Translations under genes and position numbers: made by a program
Source of the DNA: Mongoliitalea daihaiensis
Lineage (GTDB): Bacteria > Bacteroidota > Bacteroidia > Cytophagales > Cyclobacteriaceae
Length of the DNA: 64,000 nucleotides
Direction of reading: 5' to 3'
Assembly: GCF_021596945.1 (NCBI RefSeq)
Contig: NZ_CP063779.1
Coordinates: forward strand, 3,570,001-3,634,000
Notes under the pieces: generated by a model
Databases searched by the model: none
The model's input: only the letters and a program-made list of their open reading frames with translations
Told to the model about the DNA's origin: nothing
In this document: positions 8,736 through 17,897 of the stretch, piece after piece
Numbering within the stretch: position 1 is the first letter of the stretch
Layout: each line of letters opens with the position of its first letter

Positions 8736-9884
8736 TTATAATATTTTTGTTAATTCTGAATTCAAGACTAAAGTCCAATTTTCAAAAGTGTATTTTTTCT
8801 TGGAGTTTTCGAAAATAAGCTTTTGAAATTCGCTAAGGTTATTGGATTGCAATAAATCCAATAATGCTGCTGAAAATGTTTTGGTCTCGTTTGCAACTTT
8901 GATGGCATCTATTTCTATTTCAACTCCCTTTGTTCCAAAACTTGTTGTCACAACAGGTCTTCCCATTAGCAATGCTTCTATTACTTTTAGATTTGAACCA
9001 GCCCCTTGGAAAATGGGTGCTATGACGACGGAATGGGTATGATAAGTAGATTGTATATTTGGCACATCTACCAACTTTTTGATAGCAGGATGATTGTTCA
9101 TCATTTGCTCTAATTCCTGATCTTGAATATCAATAGGAGATACAAGCGTCATTGGTAAGTTTGGGAACTTTTCCAATAAGCTAGGATAGACATTTTTGAT
9201 AAACCATTGGATGCCATGCAGATTCGGCTCGTAGGTAAGCTTTCCTACAAATAATAAGCTTGGGTTGGTAAAAGGTACAAATTGGATTGAGCTATTCAAT
9301 AAAAGCTGGAAAGGTAAATTCGGTAGCATCAAATAATTCAGGAATCCCTTTTCTTTTTTGACCAATATGGGTAAGTCTACTTTTGCTTTTAACTTTTGAT
9401 AGCTGCACTTATTTAGAAACAATATTTGAACCAGTCTAAATATTCTATAGGCTGATTGTGCTTGGCTAATTCTGGATCTGTAGAGTTCTAAGAAGTCATC
9501 GTCAATATCCGCTATAATCTTCAAGTCAGCAGGAATAAAGCAAACTGGATGAATATATCTGCTAAAGACAAATTGATAGTTGTTTTCAAGATATAGTTGA
9601 TGTATGTATTGCCTTACTCCTTTGTCTTGCAGAAAGATCAGACCGATTTTCTTAAATAAAGTTTTTAACAAAGATTTTGTCGTATGAATTTTCAAAAATC
9701 TTGTATTTGGGTTCTTATTATTTTGGAGAGCTATGTGATAATCAGAGTCATGATCTATGATTAAGTAATCTACTTGATAGTTTTGTTCAAGTGCTTTGAG
9801 CAAAGCAAGTGAGCGTTGTTTTTTGCCATCATTTGGTGGATATGGCCCAGATTGGGAAATATAAAGTATGGGGATTTTATTCAA
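8736..9884 (-). CDS. GT4-like glycosyltransferase (Glyco_trans_1_4 type)
   Basis: A 382-residue GT-B protein. The N-terminal part has ILYISQSGPYPPNDGKKQRS and ADIDDDFLELY; the donor domain has LLFVGKLTYEPNLHGIQWF and APIFQGAGSNLKVIEALLMG with VVTTSFGTKGVEI, the pattern of the Glyco_trans_1_4 group in which GAG-x-x-x-K replaces the classical E-x7-E start. It overlaps the upstream GT2 by 4 bp. The function is glycosyl transfer; specificity unknown. Confidence 0.88.
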   Translation of the reverse strand: MNKIPILYISQSGPYPPNDGKKQRSLALLKALEQNYQVDYLIIDHDSDYHIALQNNKNPNTRFLKIHTTKSLLKTLFKKIGLIFLQDKGVRQYIHQLYLENNYQFVFSRYIHPVCFIPADLKIIADIDDDFLELYRSRISQAQSAYRIFRLVQILFLNKCSYQKLKAKVDLPILVKKEKGFLNYLMLPNLPFQLLLNSSIQFVPFTNPSLLFVGKLTYEPNLHGIQWFIKNVYPSLLEKFPNLPMTLVSPIDIQDQELEQMMNNHPAIKKLVDVPNIQSTYHTHSVVIAPIFQGAGSNLKVIEALLMGRPVVTTSFGTKGVEIEIDAIKVANETKTFSAALLDLLQSNNLSEFQKLIFENSKKKYTFENWTLVLNSELTKIL

Positions 9885-11005
9885 AACCGAATCTTATTTA
9901 AACATGCCCCTAGGAATCTACCATATTTCAAATGGTTGTATTTTTTTATTTGAGGCTCAAAAATCAATCGGATTAATTTTTCTTGTTCCTTTTCTGAGTA
10001 GTCAAGCTTAGTAAAAAATACTTTGACATTTGGAATTACTTCTTTGGAGAGTTGTTGAATTTGTTCGGGCTGAAGGAAATAACGAAAAGTCAATTGAGAA
10101 TTGAAATCAACAAAATCACGCAATTCAAACCTCCAAAGCCATTTGGTTTTTTCCTCTTGGTACCAAATAAATGCTTCTTCAATTTTACCCTGATGCAATA
10201 GTACACCTAGACATTTTATAAAATGTATTTTGACCAATGGTGCAATATTCCAATTCAAATCTATGTTTGAGTCAGTTTCTGTGGCTATTCGACGATCCAT
10301 CCTTACAGCTCTTTGCGTCACTTCTGACAATGCAAAATACATCACTTTAGCATTTCTGCTCATGCTATCTGTGATATACCGATATCCAACTAAATCTTGA
10401 GGAATAGATTTGATCTTGGCCCCTACTTTACCTGCTCTAATCCAATAATCCCAATCCTCACAACTTTTGAGTGTAGTATCAAATTCGCCCAATTGATCTG
10501 CTAGGGATTTTCTAATTAAAATGGAATGGCATGCTCCAATATTTTGGGTGACAACATTGGGATAGATTAAACCATCCTTAGTCGGTAGGTGTGTATGATA
10601 CTTTTTCTGTCTGTCAGCTGACCAATATGAATAACCACATCTGTACAAATCAAACTCAGGGAATAAGGTAATTGCATTTGAATAAGTCTCAAAAAAATCT
10701 CTTTCTAACCAATCGTCGGCATCTAAAAATACGATGAACTTTCCTGATGCATTTTTTAACCCTGTATTTCTAGCTGCTGAAAGTCCTTGATTCTTTTGGT
10801 TAAAAAGCTTAACATGAGGATCTTTTTTTGAATACCCAGTTGCAATTTCTTTGGTATTGTCTGTGCTTCCATCATTAATGATGAGTACTTCAAAATTTTC
10901 GTATTCTTGATCTAAAATAGAATTTAATACATCTTCTAAGAAATGGCTTTGATTGTAGCATGGAATGATAATGCTAAATATAACTTTTTCAGACATCTTT
11001 AGCAT
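9881..11005 (-). CDS. GT2 family glycosyltransferase
   Basis: A 374-residue enzyme. IFSIIIPCYNQSHFLEDVLNSI, VLIINDGSTDNTKEIA and KFIVFLDADDWLERDFF give the GT2 signature with a DADD metal motif, and LKSCEDWDYWIRAG is the canonical ED-WD general-base region. The C-terminal third (about residues 240-374) is a helical extension found in several polysaccharide-locus GT2s. It overlaps the GT32 gene by 17 bp. Sugar unknown. Confidence 0.9.
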   Translation of the reverse strand: MLKMSEKVIFSIIIPCYNQSHFLEDVLNSILDQEYENFEVLIINDGSTDNTKEIATGYSKKDPHVKLFNQKNQGLSAARNTGLKNASGKFIVFLDADDWLERDFFETYSNAITLFPEFDLYRCGYSYWSADRQKKYHTHLPTKDGLIYPNVVTQNIGACHSILIRKSLADQLGEFDTTLKSCEDWDYWIRAGKVGAKIKSIPQDLVGYRYITDSMSRNAKVMYFALSEVTQRAVRMDRRIATETDSNIDLNWNIAPLVKIHFIKCLGVLLHQGKIEEAFIWYQEEKTKWLWRFELRDFVDFNSQLTFRYFLQPEQIQQLSKEVIPNVKVFFTKLDYSEKEQEKLIRLIFEPQIKKYNHLKYGRFLGACLNKIRF

Positions 11006-11687
11006 ATTTCAAAAAAGATTGAGGAACATAATATTTCGATATAAAATACTTAAGCTTATCTATATGACTATATTCTGCCTTGTTTTGCCAAGATGCATTC
11101 CAAAGATGAACTCCGATTGTTTCTTTTTTAACAAACTTCTTCCAATGAAATTTTCTCAATTTATATGGTAAGGGATAAAAATATTCATTGCCTAAGACTA
11201 AACTATCTTGAAGTTCTTCATTAGATACTTGGTTTAAATTAGCATTAAGAACTTCTGGAATTAAAGGCGGATTGTTTGTAAAGATTAATTTTGAATAATA
11301 ATCTAAAATGGTTTCAATAGCTTTGCTTTGTGCTATAGCTCCTATAATTCCAGCACTCAAAGAAAAGCCAGTCTCCTTTCCTATGAAATATGAATTATCT
11401 AAAAAGCGCTGGGGTAATGGCTTCAACAATAACATATCTGTATCCAAATATACTCCTCCCTCCTGCTGCAAAGCATATAGTCTAGCCACATCAGAGACAA
11501 AGGCATACTTTCCTAACCTATATGCCTCCCTAGTAAACCCACAATAATTGATATCAAAGTTCTCTTCATTCCACAGTTTGAATTGATAATCAGGACAGTG
11601 CTTTTTCCATGAAGCTATGCACCTCAATTCTAAAGCTGAAAGCTTAGCGGGACCAAACCAACAGTAGTGGATGATTTTGGGGATCAT
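10989..11687 (-). CDS. GT32 family glycosyltransferase (DXD sugar-binding, Och1-like)
   Basis: A 232-residue protein starting MIPKIIHYCWFGPAKLS, followed by SWKKHCPDYQFKLWNEEN and SDVARLYALQQEGGVYLDTDMLLLKPL. The WFG opening and the GGVYLDTDM block with its DxD are diagnostic of GT32/Gly_transf_sug (TcdA/TcdB/Och1-like) enzymes, which are frequent in capsule loci. Its ATG overlaps the upstream GT2 stop by 4 bp. These enzymes usually transfer hexoses with retention; the exact sugar is unknown. Confidence 0.9.
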   Translation of the reverse strand: MIPKIIHYCWFGPAKLSALELRCIASWKKHCPDYQFKLWNEENFDINYCGFTREAYRLGKYAFVSDVARLYALQQEGGVYLDTDMLLLKPLPQRFLDNSYFIGKETGFSLSAGIIGAIAQSKAIETILDYYSKLIFTNNPPLIPEVLNANLNQVSNEELQDSLVLGNEYFYPLPYKLRKFHWKKFVKKETIGVHLWNASWQNKAEYSHIDKLKYFISKYYVPQSFLKYAKDV

Positions 11688-12637
11688 ACATTTAAATTCT
11701 TAATAACCATTTTTCTAAGCTTAAAAAAAATTAGTAGATTCAAAAATTTCCCTAGAATCGAACCTTTTAAAAATTGTTTTTTGATGCTATTTTCAAAATT
11801 GCGATTTTTTAAAAAAATAATAGTTCGAAAATCCCTAACAATGCTGCTAACATAAATTTTAAATGCTAACCAGTTACTTTCATATTTATATAATTTATAA
11901 AATATTAATGTTGATGAACTGAACCCAAATCCATAATTTAGTTTGAGGTAATATTCTTTTGTTAGTCTATTGTGTGGTAAAAAATGATGAAATTTCATTT
12001 CATTATCATAAAAAACTGAATCGAGTCCGGCTATTAAGCATAACTCTGCATCACCACCAGATGTTAAAGACTTACCTTTTCTATCTGACAAAAGGAAGGA
12101 GCCCTTCAAAGTTGCATACTTTAGCGCAAAATTTTTCTTTAAGGCCATTCCTGCACCATGAATCATTTGATTTGGCCCTTTGGATCTACCTTCCGATCCT
12201 ACTGCATATCCCCAACCATCAACATCAATAAACCATTTGGGAAATTCTATTGATGAAACAGGAAATCCTAAACCTCCTACTATAACACATTGATTATTTT
12301 CAAAATTTTCTGCAACTTTCTCAAGATAATTTTCGAATAACCAGTTATCATCATCACAAAAAACCAAATAGTTAAATACAGCATTTTTAATTCCACAAAT
12401 TCTAGCATATGATAGACCTGGTTTGTCTTCAATAACTATTCTTAATCGATTTTCCAAACCTATTTTTTTTGCACAGTCTTTAACAAATAAACTTGTCCCA
12501 TCATTAGAATTGTTATCAATTATAATAACTTCAAAGCCATAACTTTCAGGAATCTTTAGATTTACCAGGTGTTCTAAAGTAGGTTTTATTCTTTCTTTAC
12601 TGTTGTAACAACATATCAATATAGAAAACCCTTTCAT
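11684..12637 (-). CDS. GT2 family glycosyltransferase
   Basis: A 317-residue GT-A enzyme opening FSILICCYNSKERIKPTLEH, with VIIIDNNSNDGTSLFVKD and YLVFCDDDNWLFENYLEK (DDD metal motif). A GGDAELCLIAGLD segment replaces the standard ED-WD base. The last ~60 residues are rich in K, F and I and could lie on the membrane. It overlaps the methyltransferase by 4 bp. Specificity unknown. Confidence 0.88.
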   Translation of the reverse strand: MKGFSILICCYNSKERIKPTLEHLVNLKIPESYGFEVIIIDNNSNDGTSLFVKDCAKKIGLENRLRIVIEDKPGLSYARICGIKNAVFNYLVFCDDDNWLFENYLEKVAENFENNQCVIVGGLGFPVSSIEFPKWFIDVDGWGYAVGSEGRSKGPNQMIHGAGMALKKNFALKYATLKGSFLLSDRKGKSLTSGGDAELCLIAGLDSVFYDNEMKFHHFLPHNRLTKEYYLKLNYGFGFSSSTLIFYKLYKYESNWLAFKIYVSSIVRDFRTIIFLKNRNFENSIKKQFLKGSILGKFLNLLIFFKLRKMVIKNLNV

Positions 12638-13359
12638 TTAGATAATTTTCTTTTTAATATTTTAAGTAATTCACTATAAGTAATAACACCCTCCCTAATT
12701 TTTTTTAATTCATTTTTTAGCTTTTCAATTTCATTGTTTTTGATTTTGTATAAATCAGGATGAATTAATGGCAGGCAAGGATTCGATACCTCAGAAAAAT
12801 TATTTTTAGAAAACAAAAAAATATTTTGCTTATACCAAAATTCAATTTTTTCGTTATTCCAAATTTCTGGTCTAATTAAATCAAAAATTTTAAATCCAAA
12901 TTTTTTAAATTTTGCTTCCCAATAATTTGGCCATTGTTCGTTCAAATGGTTTTGACCACCTTGCCATGGAATAGCAGCTGAAAAAATAATATTATTTGAA
13001 TGCTTACTAATACTTTCAATAAAAATATCAGCAGAAGATTCTTTCAAGTGTTCCGCAACCTCTAAAGATATCACTAAATCAAATTCCTTCTTTAAGTTAA
13101 AAGGTTTTTCCAAATCAATAGATTTAAATTGACTTGGATTAATATATTTGTAAAGTAACTCCTTATCCACATAATCACCATCTAACCCTAAAAACTCTTT
13201 GACCCCTTGTTTTGAAAAAACATTGAGCCAAGTTCCTATTCCGCAACCTACATCTAATACTGATTTCGGTTTTAATAAATTCATTATTTTAGGAACGATT
13301 ATCTCTGCAGCAATAGTATTATGAACTGTTTCTTGATGAATATATTTATCTTGAGCCAC
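12634..13359 (-). CDS. Class I SAM-dependent methyltransferase with C-terminal coil
   Basis: A 241-residue protein. SVLDVGCGIGTWLNVFSKQG is motif I of the Rossmann methyltransferase fold, FLGLDGDYVD motif II, and LVISLEVAEHL motif IV (Methyltransf_11/23 type). Residues ~205-240 (KIKNNEIEKLKNELKKIREG) form a predicted coiled coil. The gene lies immediately downstream of wzt; in ABC-exported O-antigens a terminal methyl or methyl-phosphate group capped by a WbdD-type enzyme is read by the Wzt C-terminal domain, and WbdD also ends in a coiled coil. A capping role is therefore a fair inference, though a kinase domain is missing. Confidence 0.85.
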   Translation of the reverse strand: MAQDKYIHQETVHNTIAAEIIVPKIMNLLKPKSVLDVGCGIGTWLNVFSKQGVKEFLGLDGDYVDKELLYKYINPSQFKSIDLEKPFNLKKEFDLVISLEVAEHLKESSADIFIESISKHSNNIIFSAAIPWQGGQNHLNEQWPNYWEAKFKKFGFKIFDLIRPEIWNNEKIEFWYKQNIFLFSKNNFSEVSNPCLPLIHPDLYKIKNNEIEKLKNELKKIREGVITYSELLKILKRKLSK

Positions 13360-13366
13360 TTGTTTA

Positions 13367-14614
13367 TTATTTATAATTCCACTCTATAAATTTATCTATA
13401 GATCCAATTGTTAACGGATCTGGTTTTTGTGTATAAGCTTTGTTAGAAACATATTCAAATACTACCGCATTGTATTTAACATCATAATCAACTTTATCAT
13501 CACCTAACCAAGCAGACAATTTGTATATCCCTGTGTGAAGTTCTGGATTACGTAATACTCCTTCAATAACACCAGTTTTCAATATTTTTTTGTTAAATAT
13601 GGAGGAGTGGTATCTTGCATTTGAACCAAGTATTGGAGAGCCGGATTGATTATAGAGTACAATACCAATGCAAGGATTCTTTAATTCAAAAGGACTTTCA
13701 AAATGAAAAAAGAATCGCAAAACATTTTTTTGTATTTCTATTTGAATTTTATAAATATTTGGTTTAGAAAGGTCTATATCAAATGATACCGAGTTTCTTA
13801 ATTCATCTTGTCCTAAATATTCTTCAAGAGCAAATTGGGTTTTCCCTATATAATTTACTTTTCCACTATTTAATAAAATTGAAGAATTACATAATGCTTT
13901 AATAGTATCTAAATTATGACTCACAAACAACACTGTCCTCCCCTGATTCTTACTCACATCCTCCATCTTACCCAAACACTTCTGCTGGAATTCATAGTCT
14001 CCAACGGCTAGGACTTCATCGATGATTAAGATCTCAGGATCCAAGTGGGCAGCTACTGAAAAACCCAGTCGAACTTTCATGCCTGAAGAATAGAACTTGA
14101 CCGGTGTATCGATGAATTTCTCTACGCCTGAGAAGTCGATGATTTCATCCAATTTGTGATCGATCTCTCGTCTTGTCATCCCGAGAATGGTTCCATTCAT
14201 ATAGATATTTTCACGACCTGAGAGCTCAGGATGGAAACCTGTTCCTACTTCAAGCAAGGAAGCCACTCTACCATGGATCTCAATTTTTCCTGAGGTAGGT
14301 TCGGTTATTTGGGAGAGGATTTTGAGTAAGGTAGATTTACCCGCCCCATTTTTACCGATAATTCCCAATACTTCTCCTTGCTGTACTTCAAAGTTTATGT
14401 CTTTAAGAGCCCAGAAAACTGAGTCATCCCTGCCTCCCGAATGGGATGGCGCGTCTTCACTAAACTTACTGAGTTGAAGCAAGCGCTTATAATTCTCATA
14501 AGGAGACTTAATGATATTGGTCAGTTGGCCTATAAGCGTATCGGCTTGTTTTTCTTTTAAGCCAAGGCGGTAGCGTTTGGAGATGTTACTTACTTTTATA
14601 ATTGATTTAGTCAT
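13367..14614 (-). CDS. wzt: Polysaccharide ABC transporter ATP-binding protein with Wzt_C domain
   Basis: About 415 residues from the ATG at 14614 ([18 protein letters not shown]); a longer frame to 14647 is less likely because 14614 overlaps the previous stop by 8 bp (ATGACTAA) and gives the family N-terminus. Walker A is GIIGKNGAGKSTLLK, the signature YSSGMKVRLGF, Walker B ILIIDEVLAVGD, and the Wzt-specific GREN region follows the Q-loop. Residues ~270-415 form the Wzt C-terminal beta-sandwich that binds the non-reducing end of the finished glycan. With Wzm (23218-24036) it would export the undecaprenyl-linked polysaccharide. Wzm is nearly 9 kb upstream, an unusual separation. Confidence 0.93.
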   Translation of the reverse strand: MTKSIIKVSNISKRYRLGLKEKQADTLIGQLTNIIKSPYENYKRLLQLSKFSEDAPSHSGGRDDSVFWALKDINFEVQQGEVLGIIGKNGAGKSTLLKILSQITEPTSGKIEIHGRVASLLEVGTGFHPELSGRENIYMNGTILGMTRREIDHKLDEIIDFSGVEKFIDTPVKFYSSGMKVRLGFSVAAHLDPEILIIDEVLAVGDYEFQQKCLGKMEDVSKNQGRTVLFVSHNLDTIKALCNSSILLNSGKVNYIGKTQFALEEYLGQDELRNSVSFDIDLSKPNIYKIQIEIQKNVLRFFFHFESPFELKNPCIGIVLYNQSGSPILGSNARYHSSIFNKKILKTGVIEGVLRNPELHTGIYKLSAWLGDDKVDYDVKYNAVVFEYVSNKAYTQKPDPLTIGSIDKFIEWNYK

Positions 14615-15971
14615 TATCTGTTCTAATCCAAACCTTTTCAACTTCATGAAACTTTGAGAATCTGGTATTATCTAAAAAATTTGAATCAGAAGTCAATTCA
14701 ATTAATCTACCAGTAAACAATCTATCATCTACTTTAATAGGAGGTAATGTAATATTTAAAATTCCTTTACTCCTCAAACTATAAACAGTTTTCGATCTTT
14801 CCTTTATTTGCTTACTTAAGTCCATAAATAAAGGAACTTGAATCCATAAATTCATATAACCATACAAAAAAGATATTAAAGTAAGAGAAATAAATATTTC
14901 TTTCAAGAATTTAAAATTGGCTAAAGTATTGATAAAAAGTATCCCACCAGAGATACTAACCCCAAAAGCGAAATAAGAATAAAAATAACCAGCTCTTTTC
15001 ACAAAAGACATTGATGGCATCAAACTAAATGGAATAATTACCAAAAAACTAGCTAATAAAAATATATAAAATAATTTCTTGACATGGATAATGTCAACAT
15101 CTCTAAATTGTAAAACAATAAATGCAGTAACAAGTCCAAAAAAAACTAAAACCTTGTTCACAAATACATAGAAAAATAAAATCTCAAAATAATTGTTGAA
15201 AATTGAAGCGAAGGCAAAACTTGTATTCTCTTCACCCATTCTTTGCCAAGTTCCTGGCGCTATCATAACTATAATAAATCCTATTGCAAACATCAAAGAA
15301 TAGTAAAAGTAAGTTATAAATATCTTTGATTTGTAGAGTAGTGAAAGGATTAAAAATAGAAATAAGATAATCGCCATTGCAAAAGAAAGGTTTTGAGCAG
15401 ACATTCCTAAAGAAAAAAATATAAAAGCATAGACTATTTTTTTTAAAACAGAAAGATCTTGAAAATATTCATTTTTGTTTAAGATGTATAGTGACAAACT
15501 TAATATAAACCCTGTAAGCATCATATACCCACCAGTGGCCCAATAAATATTATAACCAATGTGATTTTTCATTCCTATCCACCCAAAAAGTAACATTAAT
15601 CCAATAAATGAAAAATCTATTTTACCTAATTTTCTTTTTGGAGATATAATTAATTTATAAAGAATAATAAGATTAATTATAAAGCAAAGTAACCAGAAAA
15701 AAGTCACAACTTTTGATGGAAAAACACCTGTCATAAGCCAAGCAAAAGCTATTTGAAAAGAATAAGCTCTACCATCGTGTATATGATAATAGATTTTTAA
15801 ATTATTTAAAAAATCTTTTAAACCTCCATATTTAAAGGTGTTCATATGATAAAAATCGTCAGCGAAATTATAAGAGTGATAGCATAAAAATAACAATACA
15901 ATTACAGTTATAAATCCTGTTAATGAAATAAAAATTAGTGACTGATTTTTTAAACTTAGTCTTGCTTTCAT
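14607..15971 (-). CDS. Polytopic membrane protein (DUF6056-like), glycan-locus
   Basis: A 454-residue protein with about eleven hydrophobic segments. After the first transmembrane helix it has [21 protein letters not shown] and a [13 protein letters not shown] segment, reminiscent of the DUF6056 family and of GT-C enzymes, in which an acidic pair (here ADDF) sits in the first extracytoplasmic loop. The C-terminal ~60 residues are soluble. It could be a polyprenyl-phosphate-sugar-dependent glycosyltransferase or modification enzyme; this is inference from topology. Its ATG overlaps the TGA of the epimerase stump (ATGA) and its stop overlaps the wzt start, so all three are coupled. Confidence 0.75.
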   Translation of the reverse strand: MKARLSLKNQSLIFISLTGFITVIVLLFLCYHSYNFADDFYHMNTFKYGGLKDFLNNLKIYYHIHDGRAYSFQIAFAWLMTGVFPSKVVTFFWLLCFIINLIILYKLIISPKRKLGKIDFSFIGLMLLFGWIGMKNHIGYNIYWATGGYMMLTGFILSLSLYILNKNEYFQDLSVLKKIVYAFIFFSLGMSAQNLSFAMAIILFLFLILSLLYKSKIFITYFYYSLMFAIGFIIVMIAPGTWQRMGEENTSFAFASIFNNYFEILFFYVFVNKVLVFFGLVTAFIVLQFRDVDIIHVKKLFYIFLLASFLVIIPFSLMPSMSFVKRAGYFYSYFAFGVSISGGILFINTLANFKFLKEIFISLTLISFLYGYMNLWIQVPLFMDLSKQIKERSKTVYSLRSKGILNITLPPIKVDDRLFTGRLIELTSDSNFLDNTRFSKFHEVEKVWIRTDND

Positions 15972-16096
15972 AAATACTTTCCTCTTAAATAAAAATAATT
16001 ATCTATACAATGGACCTCATGCCCTACTTCAATCAATTGCTTACAAAGGTGCGAACCAAGAAAATCTGCTCCGCCTGTCACTAAAATTCTTGTCAT
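15968..16096 (-). pseudogene. N-terminal stump of an NAD-dependent sugar epimerase/dehydratase
   Basis: A 42-codon open frame starts [18 protein letters not shown] and continues [14 protein letters not shown] before ending at a TGA. This is the first beta-alpha-beta unit of extended SDR enzymes (UDP-glucuronate decarboxylase/UDP-glucose epimerase type), whose canonical glycine motif is TGGAGFLGSHL; here the middle glycine is aspartate. Full enzymes have ~310-340 residues, so more than 85 percent is missing. The stump is exactly nested between genes: its ATG overlaps the RibK-like stop and its TGA overlaps the next ATG. It looks like the scar of a module-swap deletion. Too short for ordinary gene callers. 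Confidence 0.85.
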
Positions 16097-16596
16097 GATT
16101 TATTCATCAATAAGTTCTTTACTTTCTTATTGAAATCTAGCAGCTTTCCTACTAGGAATTGATAGCGATTGCCCTTATAAAACCATGATTCTCTCTTCCA
16201 CCAAAATAATCTCCAGAATATATTAGGCTTTAAGGTAGCTTTTAAAAAATAATTGCCAGAAATATCCACTTTTACTCCATGCTCATTTTCAAATTCAATT
16301 CTAGACTTCAATCTTGTATCTGCTACAACTTCTAAAATATGGTCTGGGCACTTTGGGAACCGCAATAGGTAGCAGGGATAGTTATTGACTTTGGCTTGAA
16401 ATAAATACCAGGTATCATCAAAACTAAAATCAGCTTGCTTCAAATCAAGATAAACAGGATGTTTTAAAATGATATTCAAAGTGCCTGGGTAGAATTCAAG
16501 ACCCTCCTTTTCGAAACGAGATTGATACTTTTCAATCACCGATTTTCCAATACCCCTTCCTTGGACTATGCTCCCAGTATATATGATTTCACTCAA
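16093..16596 (-). CDS. RibK-like protein (CTP-dependent riboflavin kinase fold, DUF120)
   Basis: A 167-residue protein that aligns over its whole length with the archaeal CTP-dependent riboflavin kinase pattern: [13 protein letters not shown] (glycine-rich opening, residues 7-19), [13 protein letters not shown] (residues 32-44) with T39 and N41 of the metal/nucleotide-binding GTLN motif, and the closing block [27 protein letters not shown]. Bacterial riboflavin kinase is normally the unrelated RibF, and this gene sits in a polysaccharide locus coupled (4-bp overlap) to a nucleotidyltransferase-like gene, so riboflavin is unlikely to be the substrate. A CTP-dependent phosphorylation of a glycan building block is the inference. 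The C-terminal 45 residues ([15 protein letters not shown] and on) are basic and aromatic, possibly membrane-associating. Confidence 0.8.
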   Translation of the reverse strand: MSEIIYTGSIVQGRGIGKSVIEKYQSRFEKEGLEFYPGTLNIILKHPVYLDLKQADFSFDDTWYLFQAKVNNYPCYLLRFPKCPDHILEVVADTRLKSRIEFENEHGVKVDISGNYFLKATLKPNIFWRLFWWKRESWFYKGNRYQFLVGKLLDFNKKVKNLLMNKS

Positions 16597-17897
16597 AATT
16601 TTCCTTTTATCTTTTGCAATAAAGAAATGATGTTTTTGGGAAGTATTGCGATTAGCTTCCTTTTGACTTTCATTTTTATTTTCTCTTGAGGCACTCTATC
16701 TTTTGATTGAGGCAGGTATGGAATCATTGATCTATTTTTCCCAACAGCATCATCAATTGGGTTTTGATAAATTAATTGATGGCTTTTAAAATATCCAGCT
16801 AATATCTTACCCATATTGTAATCATCGTCAAGTTGGCTTGGAGTGAACCAAGTTAATTGCAGTTGCCTTGCCAAGTTTGATAACTTTACATTGTAAGTAG
16901 GTTTTACTTGAAATTTATGGATTTTACAATGATATAGAAGTGAGAAGAAATAATCATCATACCTTGGATGGAACAAAAGGCCATTGAAGATTTTATTTGA
17001 AAGCATTGATTGTTGCCATTTAGCAGGGAAATATTCATCCCCTAAGAATCGAATATCAATCTTGACTTCTTCTCCTGCTACTATTATAACCCCCTTGTAA
17101 GGTTTTGTAGGACTTTGCTCCATTCCAATCAATGAGGCCAATCGTTGATAATTATCAGTCAACAAATCTAAATCAGCTTCAGGGTTTTCATCAGGAAGCG
17201 ACTCAAAATTCCTTAAAATCAAATAATCCGCTCCTAAGTTAAGCATATTGAACAAATCAAGATAAGAGTCCCATCCTACCGCTCCCTCTAAATCCTTGTT
17301 TAACTCTGATGGTATTAATTTTTCTTTCCCAATTATCTTTTTGAGTAATTGATATCCAAAAACTAATGGAGCTTGAAAGCAAAATTCCTGAATGTTGTTA
17401 GTGGAATGTATTGCATACGAAGGTCCTCCTTGATTTTTAACCCAATCTCTAAATTGATATTTGGCTTTGATTACATTCCTATTACTAAGTTCTATGTTTT
17501 TGGAAACGGAAACTTCATAGCCATAATCAGGGTACAAATCTAAAACTACAAAGGCAATAAATTCATTGCTGCCAATTTTAGCTAAATGACCAGATCTTCG
17601 CTTAGATTTTTTTATGTTTGAATATATAGGGGCTTCATATAGTCTTGCTGCATTATCATGCAAATTATCTTCTGACCAAATGATTTTTGTTTCGGATAAT
17701 ACTTCAAAATTATCATTTAAATAGACTCTTATTTCTTCCAAAAAAGGAAAAGAGTCCCTCCAAATGGCAAAGAATGCATAGTCTTTCTTGTTATGAAAGA
17801 ACTTTCCGTCTTTGAATTCAAAATCAATCAAACCTGCTTTTGGCAGTTTCGACTTTAAATCAAATTCATTTTTTTCTGGCATTTTGGATTGATTCAA
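16593..17897 (-). CDS. Nucleotidyltransferase-fold-like protein of a polysaccharide locus, unknown function
   Basis: A 434-residue protein not matched to a named family. Residues ~222-245 (GADYLILRNFESLPDENPEA then DLDLL) give a D242-x-D244 pair after an RNFES strand, and VKIDIRFLGD puts a third acid at D281; this is the acidic triad layout of the polymerase-beta-type nucleotidyltransferase superfamily. An N-terminal domain (1-180) has a YAIHSTNNIQEF segment of unclear meaning. The last ~30 residues are basic and amphipathic. Its stop overlaps the RibK-like start and its start overlaps the FkbM gene by 32 bp (or 17 bp if Met6 at 17882 is used). Together with the RibK-like protein it may activate a non-sugar substituent; inference only. 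Confidence 0.65.
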   Translation of the reverse strand: MNQSKMPEKNEFDLKSKLPKAGLIDFEFKDGKFFHNKKDYAFFAIWRDSFPFLEEIRVYLNDNFEVLSETKIIWSEDNLHDNAARLYEAPIYSNIKKSKRRSGHLAKIGSNEFIAFVVLDLYPDYGYEVSVSKNIELSNRNVIKAKYQFRDWVKNQGGPSYAIHSTNNIQEFCFQAPLVFGYQLLKKIIGKEKLIPSELNKDLEGAVGWDSYLDLFNMLNLGADYLILRNFESLPDENPEADLDLLTDNYQRLASLIGMEQSPTKPYKGVIIVAGEEVKIDIRFLGDEYFPAKWQQSMLSNKIFNGLLFHPRYDDYFFSLLYHCKIHKFQVKPTYNVKLSNLARQLQLTWFTPSQLDDDYNMGKILAGYFKSHQLIYQNPIDDAVGKNRSMIPYLPQSKDRVPQEKIKMKVKRKLIAILPKNIISLLQKIKGKF

